DNA of 63,272 nucleotides from Thermoplasmata archaeon (GTDB taxonomy: Archaea; Thermoplasmatota; DTKX01; VGTL01), in NCBI GenBank assembly GCA_038851035.1, contig JAWCLH010000015.1, positions 1 through 63,272 of the forward strand, given 5' to 3'. Both the position numbers and the translations under genes were made by a program. Below the pieces are notes generated by a model. The model did not search any database. It saw nothing but the letters and a program-made list of their open reading frames with translations, and was not told the origin of the DNA. Within the stretch, counting starts at the first letter, position 1; each line of letters opens with the position of its first letter. Below, piece by piece: positions 28,532 to 36,457 of this stretch.

Positions 28532-28942
28532 GTGTTGCTGGAAAATGTGGCTGGCCCTCCGTTTTTGTCCGTCAGCCCGGAGCTTCTCCGGGCGCAGGCC
28601 GAGTTTCTTCTGTTGGGAGGGTTCTGCCTCATACCCATTATCCTACTCATCATCTCAATCCTAATAGCGATATGGGTCTACAAGGACGCCGAGAGCCGCG
28701 GGATGAGCGGGGTTCTCTGGCTTATAGTCGTGCTCCTCGCCGGAATCATCGGCCTCATTATATATCTGGTCGTTAGAAAGCCCAAGGTCGCTCCGATACC
28801 GGCCTATGGAGCACACCCTCCGGTCTACGCACCCCCTCCGTCCTACGGCGGCCCGCCACCAATGGGCACCAACTGCCGCTACTGCGGCGCCCCGCTGGCT
28901 GCTGGCTCACCGGTATGCCCAAATTGCGGCGGGAGGTTCTGA
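28532..28942 (+). CDS. Two-helix membrane protein with a cytoplasmic zinc ribbon
   Basis: 136 residues. Two hydrophobic helices (about 24-50 and 60-82) are joined by WVYKDAESRGMSG, a turn seen in PLDc_N-like membrane proteins. A Pro/Tyr/Gly-rich linker and a C-terminal zinc ribbon (CRYCG-x9-CPNCG) follow. The start is the GTG at 28532. The same plan of membrane anchor, Pro-rich linker and zinc ribbon recurs at 36458, 46742 and 47696. No function is known. Confidence 0.7.
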   Translation: MLLENVAGPPFLSVSPELLRAQAEFLLLGGFCLIPIILLIISILIAIWVYKDAESRGMSGVLWLIVVLLAGIIGLIIYLVVRKPKVAPIPAYGAHPPVYAPPPSYGGPPPMGTNCRYCGAPLAAGSPVCPNCGGRF

Positions 28943-29092
28943 GCGATTTCCGCCCCAACGGCTCCCGCTACGGCGTCGCCGCTCTTTACTCCATGTCCCG
29001 GTCCATTCTCAGGGAGTTCTCCTCTTCTGGAACCAACGAACTTCCCCTCCACAGCAACCCTTATTAGACAGACCGCTAAATCCCGCGGTTGG

Positions 29093-29404
29093 ATGTCGAG
29101 CTTATCATTAGCGCTCCGCGCTGCTGGCGTGCTGACCTCGGTTCTCGGAGCTCTCCTCCTCGTCCTCTTCTGGGGCCTGAACCTGAAGTTCTGGACACTC
29201 ATCGGCATTGTGCTCGTGATTATGGCCCTCGCATCGGCCTACTATATAGCGCGTAAAGATTACATTGGTGGAGCCGTGCCCTCCGGCCTCGCCGGCGTCC
29301 TGATACTGTTCATCGCTCTTCCGCCACTTGGGTGGATACTGCTGGCCGCTGTTCTTTTATTCATCTCCAGCGGCCTCGCCTTCGTTCTGTATGAGGTGGA
29401 GTGA
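29093..29404 (+). CDS. Small four-helix membrane protein
   Basis: 103 residues, nearly all hydrophobic, with four predicted helices and only short polar turns (YYIARKDYIGG between the second and third). The leader cccttattagacag contains a weak TATA-like stretch. It overlaps the start of the radical SAM gene by 14 bases, so the two are probably co-transcribed. Not recognised. Confidence 0.6.
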   Translation: MSSLSLALRAAGVLTSVLGALLLVLFWGLNLKFWTLIGIVLVIMALASAYYIARKDYIGGAVPSGLAGVLILFIALPPLGWILLAAVLLFISSGLAFVLYEVE

Positions 29405-30473
29405 GTTGGGAGCAGGTGCCCTTAAGGCCCGCCTTCTCTCGTGGGGGAGAATTTATATTCCACCTGGTGCCCTTCCTCCTTTCTCTCTGTCGCTTTCGAC
29501 GGCAGGGCCGGGCGCCGGCTCGATTTCCGTATTTCTGGAGGTCAGAGGGAGTCTGGTCAGGCTGGATGCAGTGAGGGTTCCCGGAGCAAGTGGGGACATC
29601 TCGCTCAGACCTAGTAAAAGGGGATGCCACGACCCCCCGGTTCTGGAAAGAAAAACGGGAAAATTCAGGCTGATTCAGGGAGGAGCTGTGCTCGCCGGCG
29701 ATGTTAGAGTCCTACCCCCGGGTCTTCATGCGCCCCGTCAGGCGTTCATTAGCATCCATAATGTGTGCAGATACCGATGCGCGTTCTGTGCCTTGCCACA
29801 TATCCCCCGGAAACCTAGAACCTCCCTCAATAGGTGGCTCGAAATCGTCTTGGATGCCGTGAGTCGCAAGCGCGTGGATGCGATAGCGCTGACCACAGGA
29901 ATTCCGGCGAGCCCTGCCGCGGCCTCACTGGAACTCGCACGCTTCGTTCGGAGCCTTCGCGCCTCCCTGCCGGAAATACCAATAGGTGTCGAGCCCTATA
30001 CGACCTCAAGAAAGGATATTGAAATGCTGTACTCGGCAGGGGCCACCGAGTTGAAGCTGAACATCCAGTGCGCAACGGAACGCCTGATGAAAAGGATTTG
30101 CCCCGGACTCGACTGGAAGGGGGTCTGGAGGGCTCTGGAGGTGGGTACGGCGACATTCGGAAAAAACAGGGTTTGCTCCAATCTAATTCTCGGCCTTGGA
30201 GAGACCGACCAAGAGGTGACGGAAGCCGCCGAGCGGCTCGCCGGAATGGGAGCCCTAGTCAATCTAAGGCCGCTAAGAATCAATCCTCTTAACATTCGGC
30301 CCCTGAGAAATGCTCTTGGACGTAAGCCCGCGCCGGTTCCTGCCCAGAGGATTCTCAGATTGGCCGCGGTCCAGAAGGGAATCTTCTCAGAGCACTCCCT
30401 CAGGCCCTCTCTCTTCCGGACTATGTGCCACCGTTGTACCGCTTGCGAACTAGAGCCGTTCCGGGATGTCTGA
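29391..30473 (+). CDS. Radical SAM protein of unknown substrate
   Basis: About 360 residues. The iron-sulphur motif is CRYRCAFC, a C-x3-C-x2-C radical SAM signature, introduced by HAPRQAFISIHNV. The TTG-x-P barrel strand and the NLILGLGETDQEV element (SAM and cofactor contacts) follow. The C-terminus has a second cysteine cluster, MCHRCTACEL, which may hold another metal or cluster. The N-terminal STAGPGAG region precedes the barrel. The ATG at 29391 keeps this region; an in-frame GTG at 29571 would lose it. The neighbours are small membrane proteins and surface proteins, so a peptide- or lipid-modifying role is conceivable but unproved. Confidence 0.8.
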   Translation: MRWSELGAGALKARLLSWGRIYIPPGALPPFSLSLSTAGPGAGSISVFLEVRGSLVRLDAVRVPGASGDISLRPSKRGCHDPPVLERKTGKFRLIQGGAVLAGDVRVLPPGLHAPRQAFISIHNVCRYRCAFCALPHIPRKPRTSLNRWLEIVLDAVSRKRVDAIALTTGIPASPAAASLELARFVRSLRASLPEIPIGVEPYTTSRKDIEMLYSAGATELKLNIQCATERLMKRICPGLDWKGVWRALEVGTATFGKNRVCSNLILGLGETDQEVTEAAERLAGMGALVNLRPLRINPLNIRPLRNALGRKPAPVPAQRILRLAAVQKGIFSEHSLRPSLFRTMCHRCTACELEPFRDV

Positions 30474-30583
30474 AGCTCCTAAGCATTGAGTGGGTTTCTC
30501 TCCGACTGACTGGTCGAGAGGGGAGAGCGTCCACCCTGATGCCCGGGTTGCGGTGCTCCTCGGTCGCTGGCCCCGGGCCAACC

Positions 30584-33500
30584 TCATCCCTCTCCCCCGC
30601 CCTCCCTCCTCCGTCTTCTCAATATGAATAGAGCCATCGCAGCTGCGGCGATAATTGCCATCGATGCTCCGGCGATTACCAACCCACAGGATGGACACTC
30701 TGTTGTGGGGGGCTGCGGGGGAACCGGTCTTTGCATCACCGTCAGAGAGAAGTCGACGCGGTTGTCTTGAAGGTTGAGCTCCATCCTCTCGGGCTCCGCT
30801 AGGAGCTGGAGCTCGTGGTGGCCAGCGCGCGGCGTCCAGCGCAGGACCGCCTGAGTTTCCTCGCCGGAGCTCAGCTCCTCAACAGTGGTGTAGGTTAGAA
30901 CCGCCCCCCTCTCAATCAGCGTGAGGGTCACGCGCCCCGAGTGACCGGGACCGTGATTGGCGAGCCTGAGGCTGATGCAGACCTCGCTCCCCTCGACCGG
31001 CGACGGAGGCGTGACAACGACGCTCCCGTTCACCACCTTGATATCAGGCCTGAGTATGTCGACTACTAGCTCGAGCACCAGTGAGATACCGCTCCCGCTC
31101 GTTATATATATCTGTAGGTCAGTCGTCGTCTCGGAGAATCTCACAGGCGCTCGGACGCGCAGGGTTGCGCGGCTTGAGGAGTAGGGCTCTAGCTCGAGCT
31201 CAGGCGGGAGAAGCTCGACCAAGAGGCCGCTCTGCGATACTGTGAGACTCACCCGCTCCACCCCATTCCCGGTGTTGCTGATCCCAACAGTTACTTCTGA
31301 GGTCTCCCCTAGCTCGAGAGCGATTCGCTTCTCGGAAAGAGAGGCGTCTAGGCCCGTCACGCGAATGACCTCGACCTCCACGGTGGTGGAGAAACGGGAG
31401 CCGTCGCCCGCGACCGCAATTATATCTACGACACCCACGTCCCCCGCAAGCGCCCTCTGGGGTGGAGCGACCTGGAGCCGGAGCTCAGTCGCGCACGCGT
31501 GAGGTAGCTCGAGGGTCTCACGCTCCAGTTCTGTAATCCAGCCAGCGGGCGCCTCGCACATCACGCTCACGCGGTCGGGCCCGTTGCCGAGGTTATATAT
31601 TTTGAAGTTGAAGGAAAACACTTCGCCAGGAGCGGCCGCCCCTTCTGGAGATTCACAGACGACTCTCAGGGAGTGAATCTGGGTCACATTGAGGGAGACC
31701 GACACACCCCTCCTAAGTCCGCTGGTGACACCCTCGGCGATTACTGCCAGCTCGCAGCTCTCACTGACTAGGGCGCCGGGCGGCAGTGAGATGGTCATGG
31801 TGCAGTTGATTGTGCTCCCAGGCTCGAGCGTGGCGCTATCTGGTTCTAGGGCACATTCCCAGAAATGCGGCAGACCAGAGACCCTGAACACGACGGTCTC
31901 GGGCGTGTTCGAAAAGGACTCGAGCGTCAGATTGAGGACAGCCGAGCCGCCGGGAGCGCAGGATAGCGCGGAGGCGCTGGTTCTGAGCTCGAAGCCAAAC
32001 ACCCTGACGAATAGCCAGATGGAGAGCTCGTTGTTGCTCAGGTTTGCCTCCAGCTCCACGGGTGCGACCCGGAGCGTCAGGCGCCTGGCACCGGCGCGGC
32101 CGGTGCTATTCCACAGAAAGCTCTCAGTTGAGAATTCCTTTTCTCCGAGTTTTAATGGACGCGACACGTCAGAAACCCCGTCGGTCAGGAGCTCGAGCAA
32201 AGTCTCGGCCTCCGATTCTCCAGCGTTCGCGACCATCACCTCGACCCTGACCTGCACACCTTCGACAGGCGAGAGGTCGGAGACTTTCAAAGATTCGGGC
32301 CTGAGCACAAGCTCAGGCCTCCCAAGCACAAGGACCTCGGTGGAGGCTTCGTCATTTCCCTCCCAGAGCTGGGGCCTATCCTTCGAGGGAGTCAGCCTTA
32401 CGTATATCTTCCTAATACCGGCGAGGCCTGCGGTGTTCCAGGGCATCCTGACCTCTGCCCTCCCGCCAGGCCCGAGGCGCTCAACGGTCACATCGGGCCC
32501 GAGCCGGGTTCCCCCTGAGGCTGGATTGCCGAGGTAGAAGGAAATGCTCGTGTTCAGGGCGTCCGAGCCACCCTCATTGGTGACGACCGCACTGATGTTG
32601 ACGACCATCCCCTCGACCACCCGAGCGGGCTCAATTGTTAGGTTCTCCGGGAGGATGGATGGGTCCGGGTTGTCGGCGTAGGGTCGAATCTTCGGGTCGC
32701 CCACAATGCAGTTCTGCCAGGAGGAGGTGGCCATGGATGCGGAGAAGGACTCCGCAAGATTCCAGCCGCGTGTGTAGCGCTCGAGAAGTATGTGGGGCCT
32801 CGCGCAGGCGGTCAGGTAAGGCTCGTAGACGTTACCGTGGATGCCGGTTATCCCCTCTCTGATATTGTCCGCAATCAGGGACTGGCCGTAGGATGGGGGG
32901 TAGGAAAAGGAGCGAGCGCTTGTTGATACGTATGTTGTGCCGACCGCTCCCGGCACCCACGTGAAATTGGTGATGGCGTTGTTGGGGGCGTTGCCGTCAT
33001 TTGATCCCCAGGACGCGTAACCTGCCACGTCCTTCAGGTTCTGGAGATAGAGGCTAGTGGATTCCAGAATCACATTATAGCCCCTCCGGGTCAGGGTTCG
33101 GTTCGCCTCCCTGCACCAGTCGTTTCCGGCCTGATAGCCGCTGCCGTCCTTGTTTGGATTCATGTCAAGCACGAATGTCCCCCTCGCGCCCGTGCTGTTG
33201 AGGGCGTTGTCAACGAGCCTGAGGCAATCAGTAAGGTCATACCCGATGAGTCGCGTGGTGATGAAAACACCAAATGTTTTCCGCGAGAATCGCTGCTCGC
33301 TCCCAAAGAAAGGGTTGGTGAACCAGTAATTACCGCCGATGTACCCAGCGTAGGGTCCGAGAATCAGCGATATCTCGTCATCGAAGGAGGCGTAGTACTC
33401 CGCGGCTCCGGAAACTCTATGCGGAACGCCCTTCGTGGTGACTATGTAGTTAAGCGAATCATTCAAGCCGCGCTCAATTATAAACCTCTCAACCTCGCTT

Positions 33501-33856
33501 CTGATCGCGCTGAACTGCGAGAAAGAGATGGTCTCTGTGGTCGGCATTGATATATTGCAGACGTTTGTATCCGGAATTCGTCTCTTTTCCTTGAAATACC
33601 TCCCTATCTCCATCGAGAGCGAAGACTGGTTGTTGATGAGGAGGAGCACGTCCGAGTAGTTCATCTCATCTCCTGACTGACGGGGAATAGTGAGAAGGAA
33701 ATTCACGCTCGCGCAACTTATCGCCTGTGCTCCCCCGTCCGCTTCCATATTCAGTGCCATGCCGGAAGAGGCAACATCGCCAGCCCCTCCCAGCACGGGC
33801 GGGGTTACCGAAATCAGGAGGGCAAGCGGGAACGCTAAAATTCGGGCGCAGCGCAT
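30584..33856 (-). CDS. TIGR03790-type surface protein with CARDB and NEW3-like domains
   Basis: 1090 residues. After a signal peptide the N-terminal 350 residues match the TIGR03790 family of secreted proteins (YSDVLLLINNQSSLSMEIG, TTKGVPHRVSG and the HPP-free GxNxWFTNPFFG loop are of that kind), whose function is unknown. The rest is a string of Ig-like domains: CARDB near 400-640 and again near 950-1060, with NEW3-like domains between (P-P-G-A-L-V, LEPYSSSRATL). A C-terminal membrane helix (LVIAGASMAIIAAAAMALFIL) and an Arg cluster end it. A CPSCG lies just outside the membrane. Likely an anchored envelope protein. Confidence 0.78.
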   Translation of the reverse strand: MRCARILAFPLALLISVTPPVLGGAGDVASSGMALNMEADGGAQAISCASVNFLLTIPRQSGDEMNYSDVLLLINNQSSLSMEIGRYFKEKRRIPDTNVCNISMPTTETISFSQFSAIRSEVERFIIERGLNDSLNYIVTTKGVPHRVSGAAEYYASFDDEISLILGPYAGYIGGNYWFTNPFFGSEQRFSRKTFGVFITTRLIGYDLTDCLRLVDNALNSTGARGTFVLDMNPNKDGSGYQAGNDWCREANRTLTRRGYNVILESTSLYLQNLKDVAGYASWGSNDGNAPNNAITNFTWVPGAVGTTYVSTSARSFSYPPSYGQSLIADNIREGITGIHGNVYEPYLTACARPHILLERYTRGWNLAESFSASMATSSWQNCIVGDPKIRPYADNPDPSILPENLTIEPARVVEGMVVNISAVVTNEGGSDALNTSISFYLGNPASGGTRLGPDVTVERLGPGGRAEVRMPWNTAGLAGIRKIYVRLTPSKDRPQLWEGNDEASTEVLVLGRPELVLRPESLKVSDLSPVEGVQVRVEVMVANAGESEAETLLELLTDGVSDVSRPLKLGEKEFSTESFLWNSTGRAGARRLTLRVAPVELEANLSNNELSIWLFVRVFGFELRTSASALSCAPGGSAVLNLTLESFSNTPETVVFRVSGLPHFWECALEPDSATLEPGSTINCTMTISLPPGALVSESCELAVIAEGVTSGLRRGVSVSLNVTQIHSLRVVCESPEGAAAPGEVFSFNFKIYNLGNGPDRVSVMCEAPAGWITELERETLELPHACATELRLQVAPPQRALAGDVGVVDIIAVAGDGSRFSTTVEVEVIRVTGLDASLSEKRIALELGETSEVTVGISNTGNGVERVSLTVSQSGLLVELLPPELELEPYSSSRATLRVRAPVRFSETTTDLQIYITSGSGISLVLELVVDILRPDIKVVNGSVVVTPPSPVEGSEVCISLRLANHGPGHSGRVTLTLIERGAVLTYTTVEELSSGEETQAVLRWTPRAGHHELQLLAEPERMELNLQDNRVDFSLTVMQRPVPPQPPTTECPSCGLVIAGASMAIIAAAAMALFILRRRRREGGGEG

Positions 33857-34153
33857 GTGCGACTTATAGCTCTGAGGAATTAAATAGAGGTTTTGGTATG
33901 AGCGCGTGGGGTTAAGCTTTATCCTGTTGGGATGGGGCTACTGTCTGTGGGGTTGGGACGGAGGGTGCTATGGAGGATGAGGGGAGGGTGAGGCCTGTGG
34001 TGGCGGGGCCGGATAAAAAGGCGGGGGATGCGCGGGCTGATAGCAGGGGGCGGGCGGCAGAAGGTAAATATATGGCTACTGGGGGGAGGGCTGCGGGTCC
34101 ATCGGCGCGGGCAGGTTGGCTGTCCCATCCGACGGTGGGGTACCAGCTTGTTT

Positions 34154-34525
34154 TTACATCTGATTTTCCTTCCTTGTACGCGTCAGTTCCAGCGAACGAG
34201 GAATATAGGTGGGAGTAGTTGAACTGGGAGCTCCCCCATCCACTGACCAGTCGTCTCTGAAGGCTCTGGGGTGCATTCCGAGGTAGACAAAGGGCGACAG
34301 CGCGCTGAAGACGAACGCCAGAATTCTAAATATCAGAGCGATGAATTTGGTGAAACCGACGATAATGATTATCGCACCCAAAACCACGAGTATGTTTATA
34401 ATGAGCGCTAGCCAGAGCAGCGCACCGGTGGTCCCGTAGAGGTCCTTCACCTTGTGGGTGTTCGGAGCGAGCCAGCTCCGGGACTCCTGTTGCCCGTCTG
34501 TGTTGGTGCCGCGGCCATAGCTCAT
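34154..34525 (-). CDS. Two-helix membrane protein fragment
   Basis: 123 codons from ATG to TAA with two hydrophobic helices (LLWLALIINILVVLGAIIIIV and FIALIFRILAFVFSALSPFVYLG). It could be a small protein in its own right, but it lies in the same frame as the pieces before and after it, so it is more likely the middle of the decayed gene at 33968-34768. Confidence 0.45.
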   Translation of the reverse strand: MSYGRGTNTDGQQESRSWLAPNTHKVKDLYGTTGALLWLALIINILVVLGAIIIIVGFTKFIALIFRILAFVFSALSPFVYLGMHPRAFRDDWSVDGGAPSSTTPTYIPRSLELTRTRKENQM

Positions 34526-34570
34526 TGTCTACTTCATCTCGATGCCAGAAAAGTCCTCGCTCCATTCCAT

Positions 34571-34768
34571 TCAGGAGGTCCCAAAGGATTTCCCCTCTCC
34601 GCTGCTCGATTCCTCTACCATCAGGTACCATGAAAGGACCCTTGAGACAGCGATTAAAACGATGGCCACAATCGCCGTTATCATCGAAATAGAGGGCGTA
34701 TTCGGAATTCTCAGGGGCTGACCAGGGGGCTGGTAGGGCGGGGCCTGAGCAAAGGGCTGCTGATACAT
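34571..34768 (-). CDS. Single-helix membrane protein fragment with a Pro/Gln-rich N-terminus
   Basis: 65 codons: MYQQPFAQAPPYQPPGQP, then one membrane helix and a short polar end before TGA. It is in frame with the next piece and looks like the N-terminal part of the decayed gene. A TATA-like GGTTTAAAAATG on the minus strand lies near 34840. Confidence 0.4.
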   Translation of the reverse strand: MYQQPFAQAPPYQPPGQPLRIPNTPSISMITAIVAIVLIAVSRVLSWYLMVEESSSGEGKSFGTS

Positions 34769-34949
34769 CTACTGCGGAGGTCCGAGGTGGGGCTGGGCGG
34801 GGGCAGAGCGTATCCTATTAAAGCCCGTTTCATTTTTAAACCTCTTCAGACGAGTAATGTGATGTGGACATAACTAATCGTGCTTCGTGGCTGGAAGAGG
34901 CGCTGCGGCTGGGAGCCTTCCGCTGCGCAACCCGGCGGCCTTCCTAGCT

Positions 34950-35855
34950 CTAGCTTCGTCCGGTGTCTGGGCCATCGACATTGCCTGCTGAGTCGGGGAC
35001 TTGTCCGGCGTGAGCTGCTTCGCTTGCGCGCTCGCCCGAGCCCTCCTCCGGCGACCGTACGGTGCTCTCGGGCTCCCAGCTCAGGACAGGGGCTGGGAGC
35101 TGAGGAGACACGGCTGGCTGGGGGGTAGGGGCTTGAGGCGGGGGTGAGGGGCCGGGTGCGGCACTGGATGGAGGAGGGGCAAAATTCGCAGCTGGGGCGC
35201 GGGACCGAAGAGCCGCTCTTACCGCCGCAAAACTCCAGCCGAGTTCGTGGGCGGCCCAGCTAAGGAATGAGGAGAATAGAAGAAAAAAAGCCACGAGGGC
35301 CAAGACCCACCCCGCGCCCGGTCCCCAGCTCGACCTCTCGCCTCTTTCGGCCGACGAGCCCCAGAAGGAAAGCTGCATTCCGGAGGGCGGTGTTGAGTCG
35401 GCTTTGAAGGCGCCGGGGAGGAGGGCAGCAAAGACAACTGGGGCCAGGAAAAGGAGGAGGCAGGCGATTGAGCCGAGCGCGAGGGGGGCCCATCGCCTAC
35501 CCGGGCCGCATAGATATCCTGCGCCGGCGCCGAAGAGGAAGCTTAGAACAATGCCAGAGAGCGAGAAAGCGAGAGCCATCTGGAAAACAACCCTCGCGTT
35601 CTCGGCCCGGCTCACACTTTCCCATCCCGTGAAGGTCGAGACGGTGGATATACCATCGCCGGTCCAGCTCTCGAGCCTAGTACTGAGCCCCCAGAGGGTC
35701 CAGGACCTCTCCACCGTGGTCCTCGGTGCCACCGTGCCCGACGAGAACCATGGGGTCCCGAGAGAGGCGAGGGCAGTAACTAGGGCAAGAGCGAGGAGGA
35801 AAAAGGGCAGGAGCCGGCGCCATTCCGTCTGCCGTTTCTCCGTCTGGGTGCTCAT
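34950..35855 (-). CDS. Four-helix membrane protein with a Pro-rich tail
   Basis: 301 residues. The first helix (RLLPFFLLALALVTALASLG) is followed by an extracellular domain of about 70 residues with the TPWFSSG motif and several Trp residues, then three more helices, the last ending in AAHELGW. This is a claudin-like or DUF-type four-helix layout. The C-terminal 95 residues are Pro/Ser/Ala-rich and probably cytoplasmic and disordered. Not recognised. It is transcribed with, and 50 bases after, the nitroreductase gene. Confidence 0.65.
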   Translation of the reverse strand: MSTQTEKRQTEWRRLLPFFLLALALVTALASLGTPWFSSGTVAPRTTVERSWTLWGLSTRLESWTGDGISTVSTFTGWESVSRAENARVVFQMALAFSLSGIVLSFLFGAGAGYLCGPGRRWAPLALGSIACLLLFLAPVVFAALLPGAFKADSTPPSGMQLSFWGSSAERGERSSWGPGAGWVLALVAFFLLFSSFLSWAAHELGWSFAAVRAALRSRAPAANFAPPPSSAAPGPSPPPQAPTPQPAVSPQLPAPVLSWEPESTVRSPEEGSGERASEAAHAGQVPDSAGNVDGPDTGRS

Positions 35856-35905
35856 GCCAACCTCGCAACCCTCCGAGAATCCTTCGTCCGCACCGCGCCT
35901 CGCCC

Positions 35906-36433
35906 CTACTCATATTTCTCGTAGCAAACAATCTCGGAGAGATTCTTCCTTCCATCCGGCTCTTCAAACTCCTCGGGTGTTCCGACCGCCAAGAGGAAGC
36001 AGACCTTGATGTCGGGAGGAATTCCGAGAACCTCCTGCACCTTCTCGCTGTGGAATTGATACACCCAGTGCGTGCCAAGCCCCTCCGAAATTGCAGTCAG
36101 CTCGCCGCAATTGAGGGCCATGGCGAGGTCCATTGGATAGGAGCTCATGAACATGCCGAGGTAGGGGTAGGCCTCGGCGATATTGGCGCAGCCCACGACG
36201 AGCACGGGGGCTTCGGTAATGAACTTCTGGCCACCGCACACAGCGGCGAGTTTTTGCTTAACCGCCTCGTCCCTAACCACAATGAACTTCCAGGGCTGGG
36301 TGTTGGCGGCGCTTGGGGCCAGCCTCATCGCGTTAAGCACCTGGGTCAGCTTCTCATCAGGAATCGGCGCCCTCCTGAATCTCTTAACCGGGCGTCTCTT
36401 CTTCATCGCTTCTAGAACATCCATGGGCTTCAC
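35906..36433 (-). CDS. Nitroreductase-family flavoprotein
   Basis: 175 residues, the usual size of a compact FMN-dependent nitroreductase. The FMN-phosphate contact KRRPVKRF (8-15), the APSAANTQPWKFIVV strand-helix (36-50) and the C-terminal GTPEEFEEPDGRKNLSEIV element are all present in order. These enzymes reduce nitro, quinone or related compounds with NAD(P)H; the natural substrate here is unknown. Neighbours are envelope genes and give no clue. Confidence 0.85.
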   Translation of the reverse strand: MKPMDVLEAMKKRRPVKRFRRAPIPDEKLTQVLNAMRLAPSAANTQPWKFIVVRDEAVKQKLAAVCGGQKFITEAPVLVVGCANIAEAYPYLGMFMSSYPMDLAMALNCGELTAISEGLGTHWVYQFHSEKVQEVLGIPPDIKVCFLLAVGTPEEFEEPDGRKNLSEIVCYEKYE

Positions 36434-36457
36434 CCTATTGGCGTATTCTTCGTTCCA

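Larger units (their letters stand above)
33968..34768 (-). pseudogene. Decayed Pro/Gln-tailed membrane protein gene with four in-frame stops
   Basis: One reading frame from the ATG at 34768 to the TAG at 33968 encodes a Pro/Gln-rich N-terminus, a membrane helix, a polar loop, two more helices and a Pro/Tyr-rich tail, the layout of the membrane proteins around it. The frame is cut by TGA (34571-34573), TAG (34529-34531), TAA (34154-34156) and TAG (34076-34078), with no frameshift. The sense codons between the stops still read as sensible protein. The TAA and TAG stops would be Gln after a single base change and sit where Gln fits (for example PSPQ-stop-PYIY). A degenerating gene is the simplest view; the two longest pieces may still be expressed. 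Confidence 0.5.

Noticed and set aside
29449-29461. A TATA-like gaatttatattcc that would imply a later start for the radical SAM gene
   Set aside because: Codons before the implied start (STAGPGAG and following) look like genuine protein, so the box is probably incidental.
33970-34218. A short plus-strand frame opposite the decayed membrane-protein gene
   Set aside because: No domain or signal, and the opposite strand carries the recognisable Pro-rich tail.
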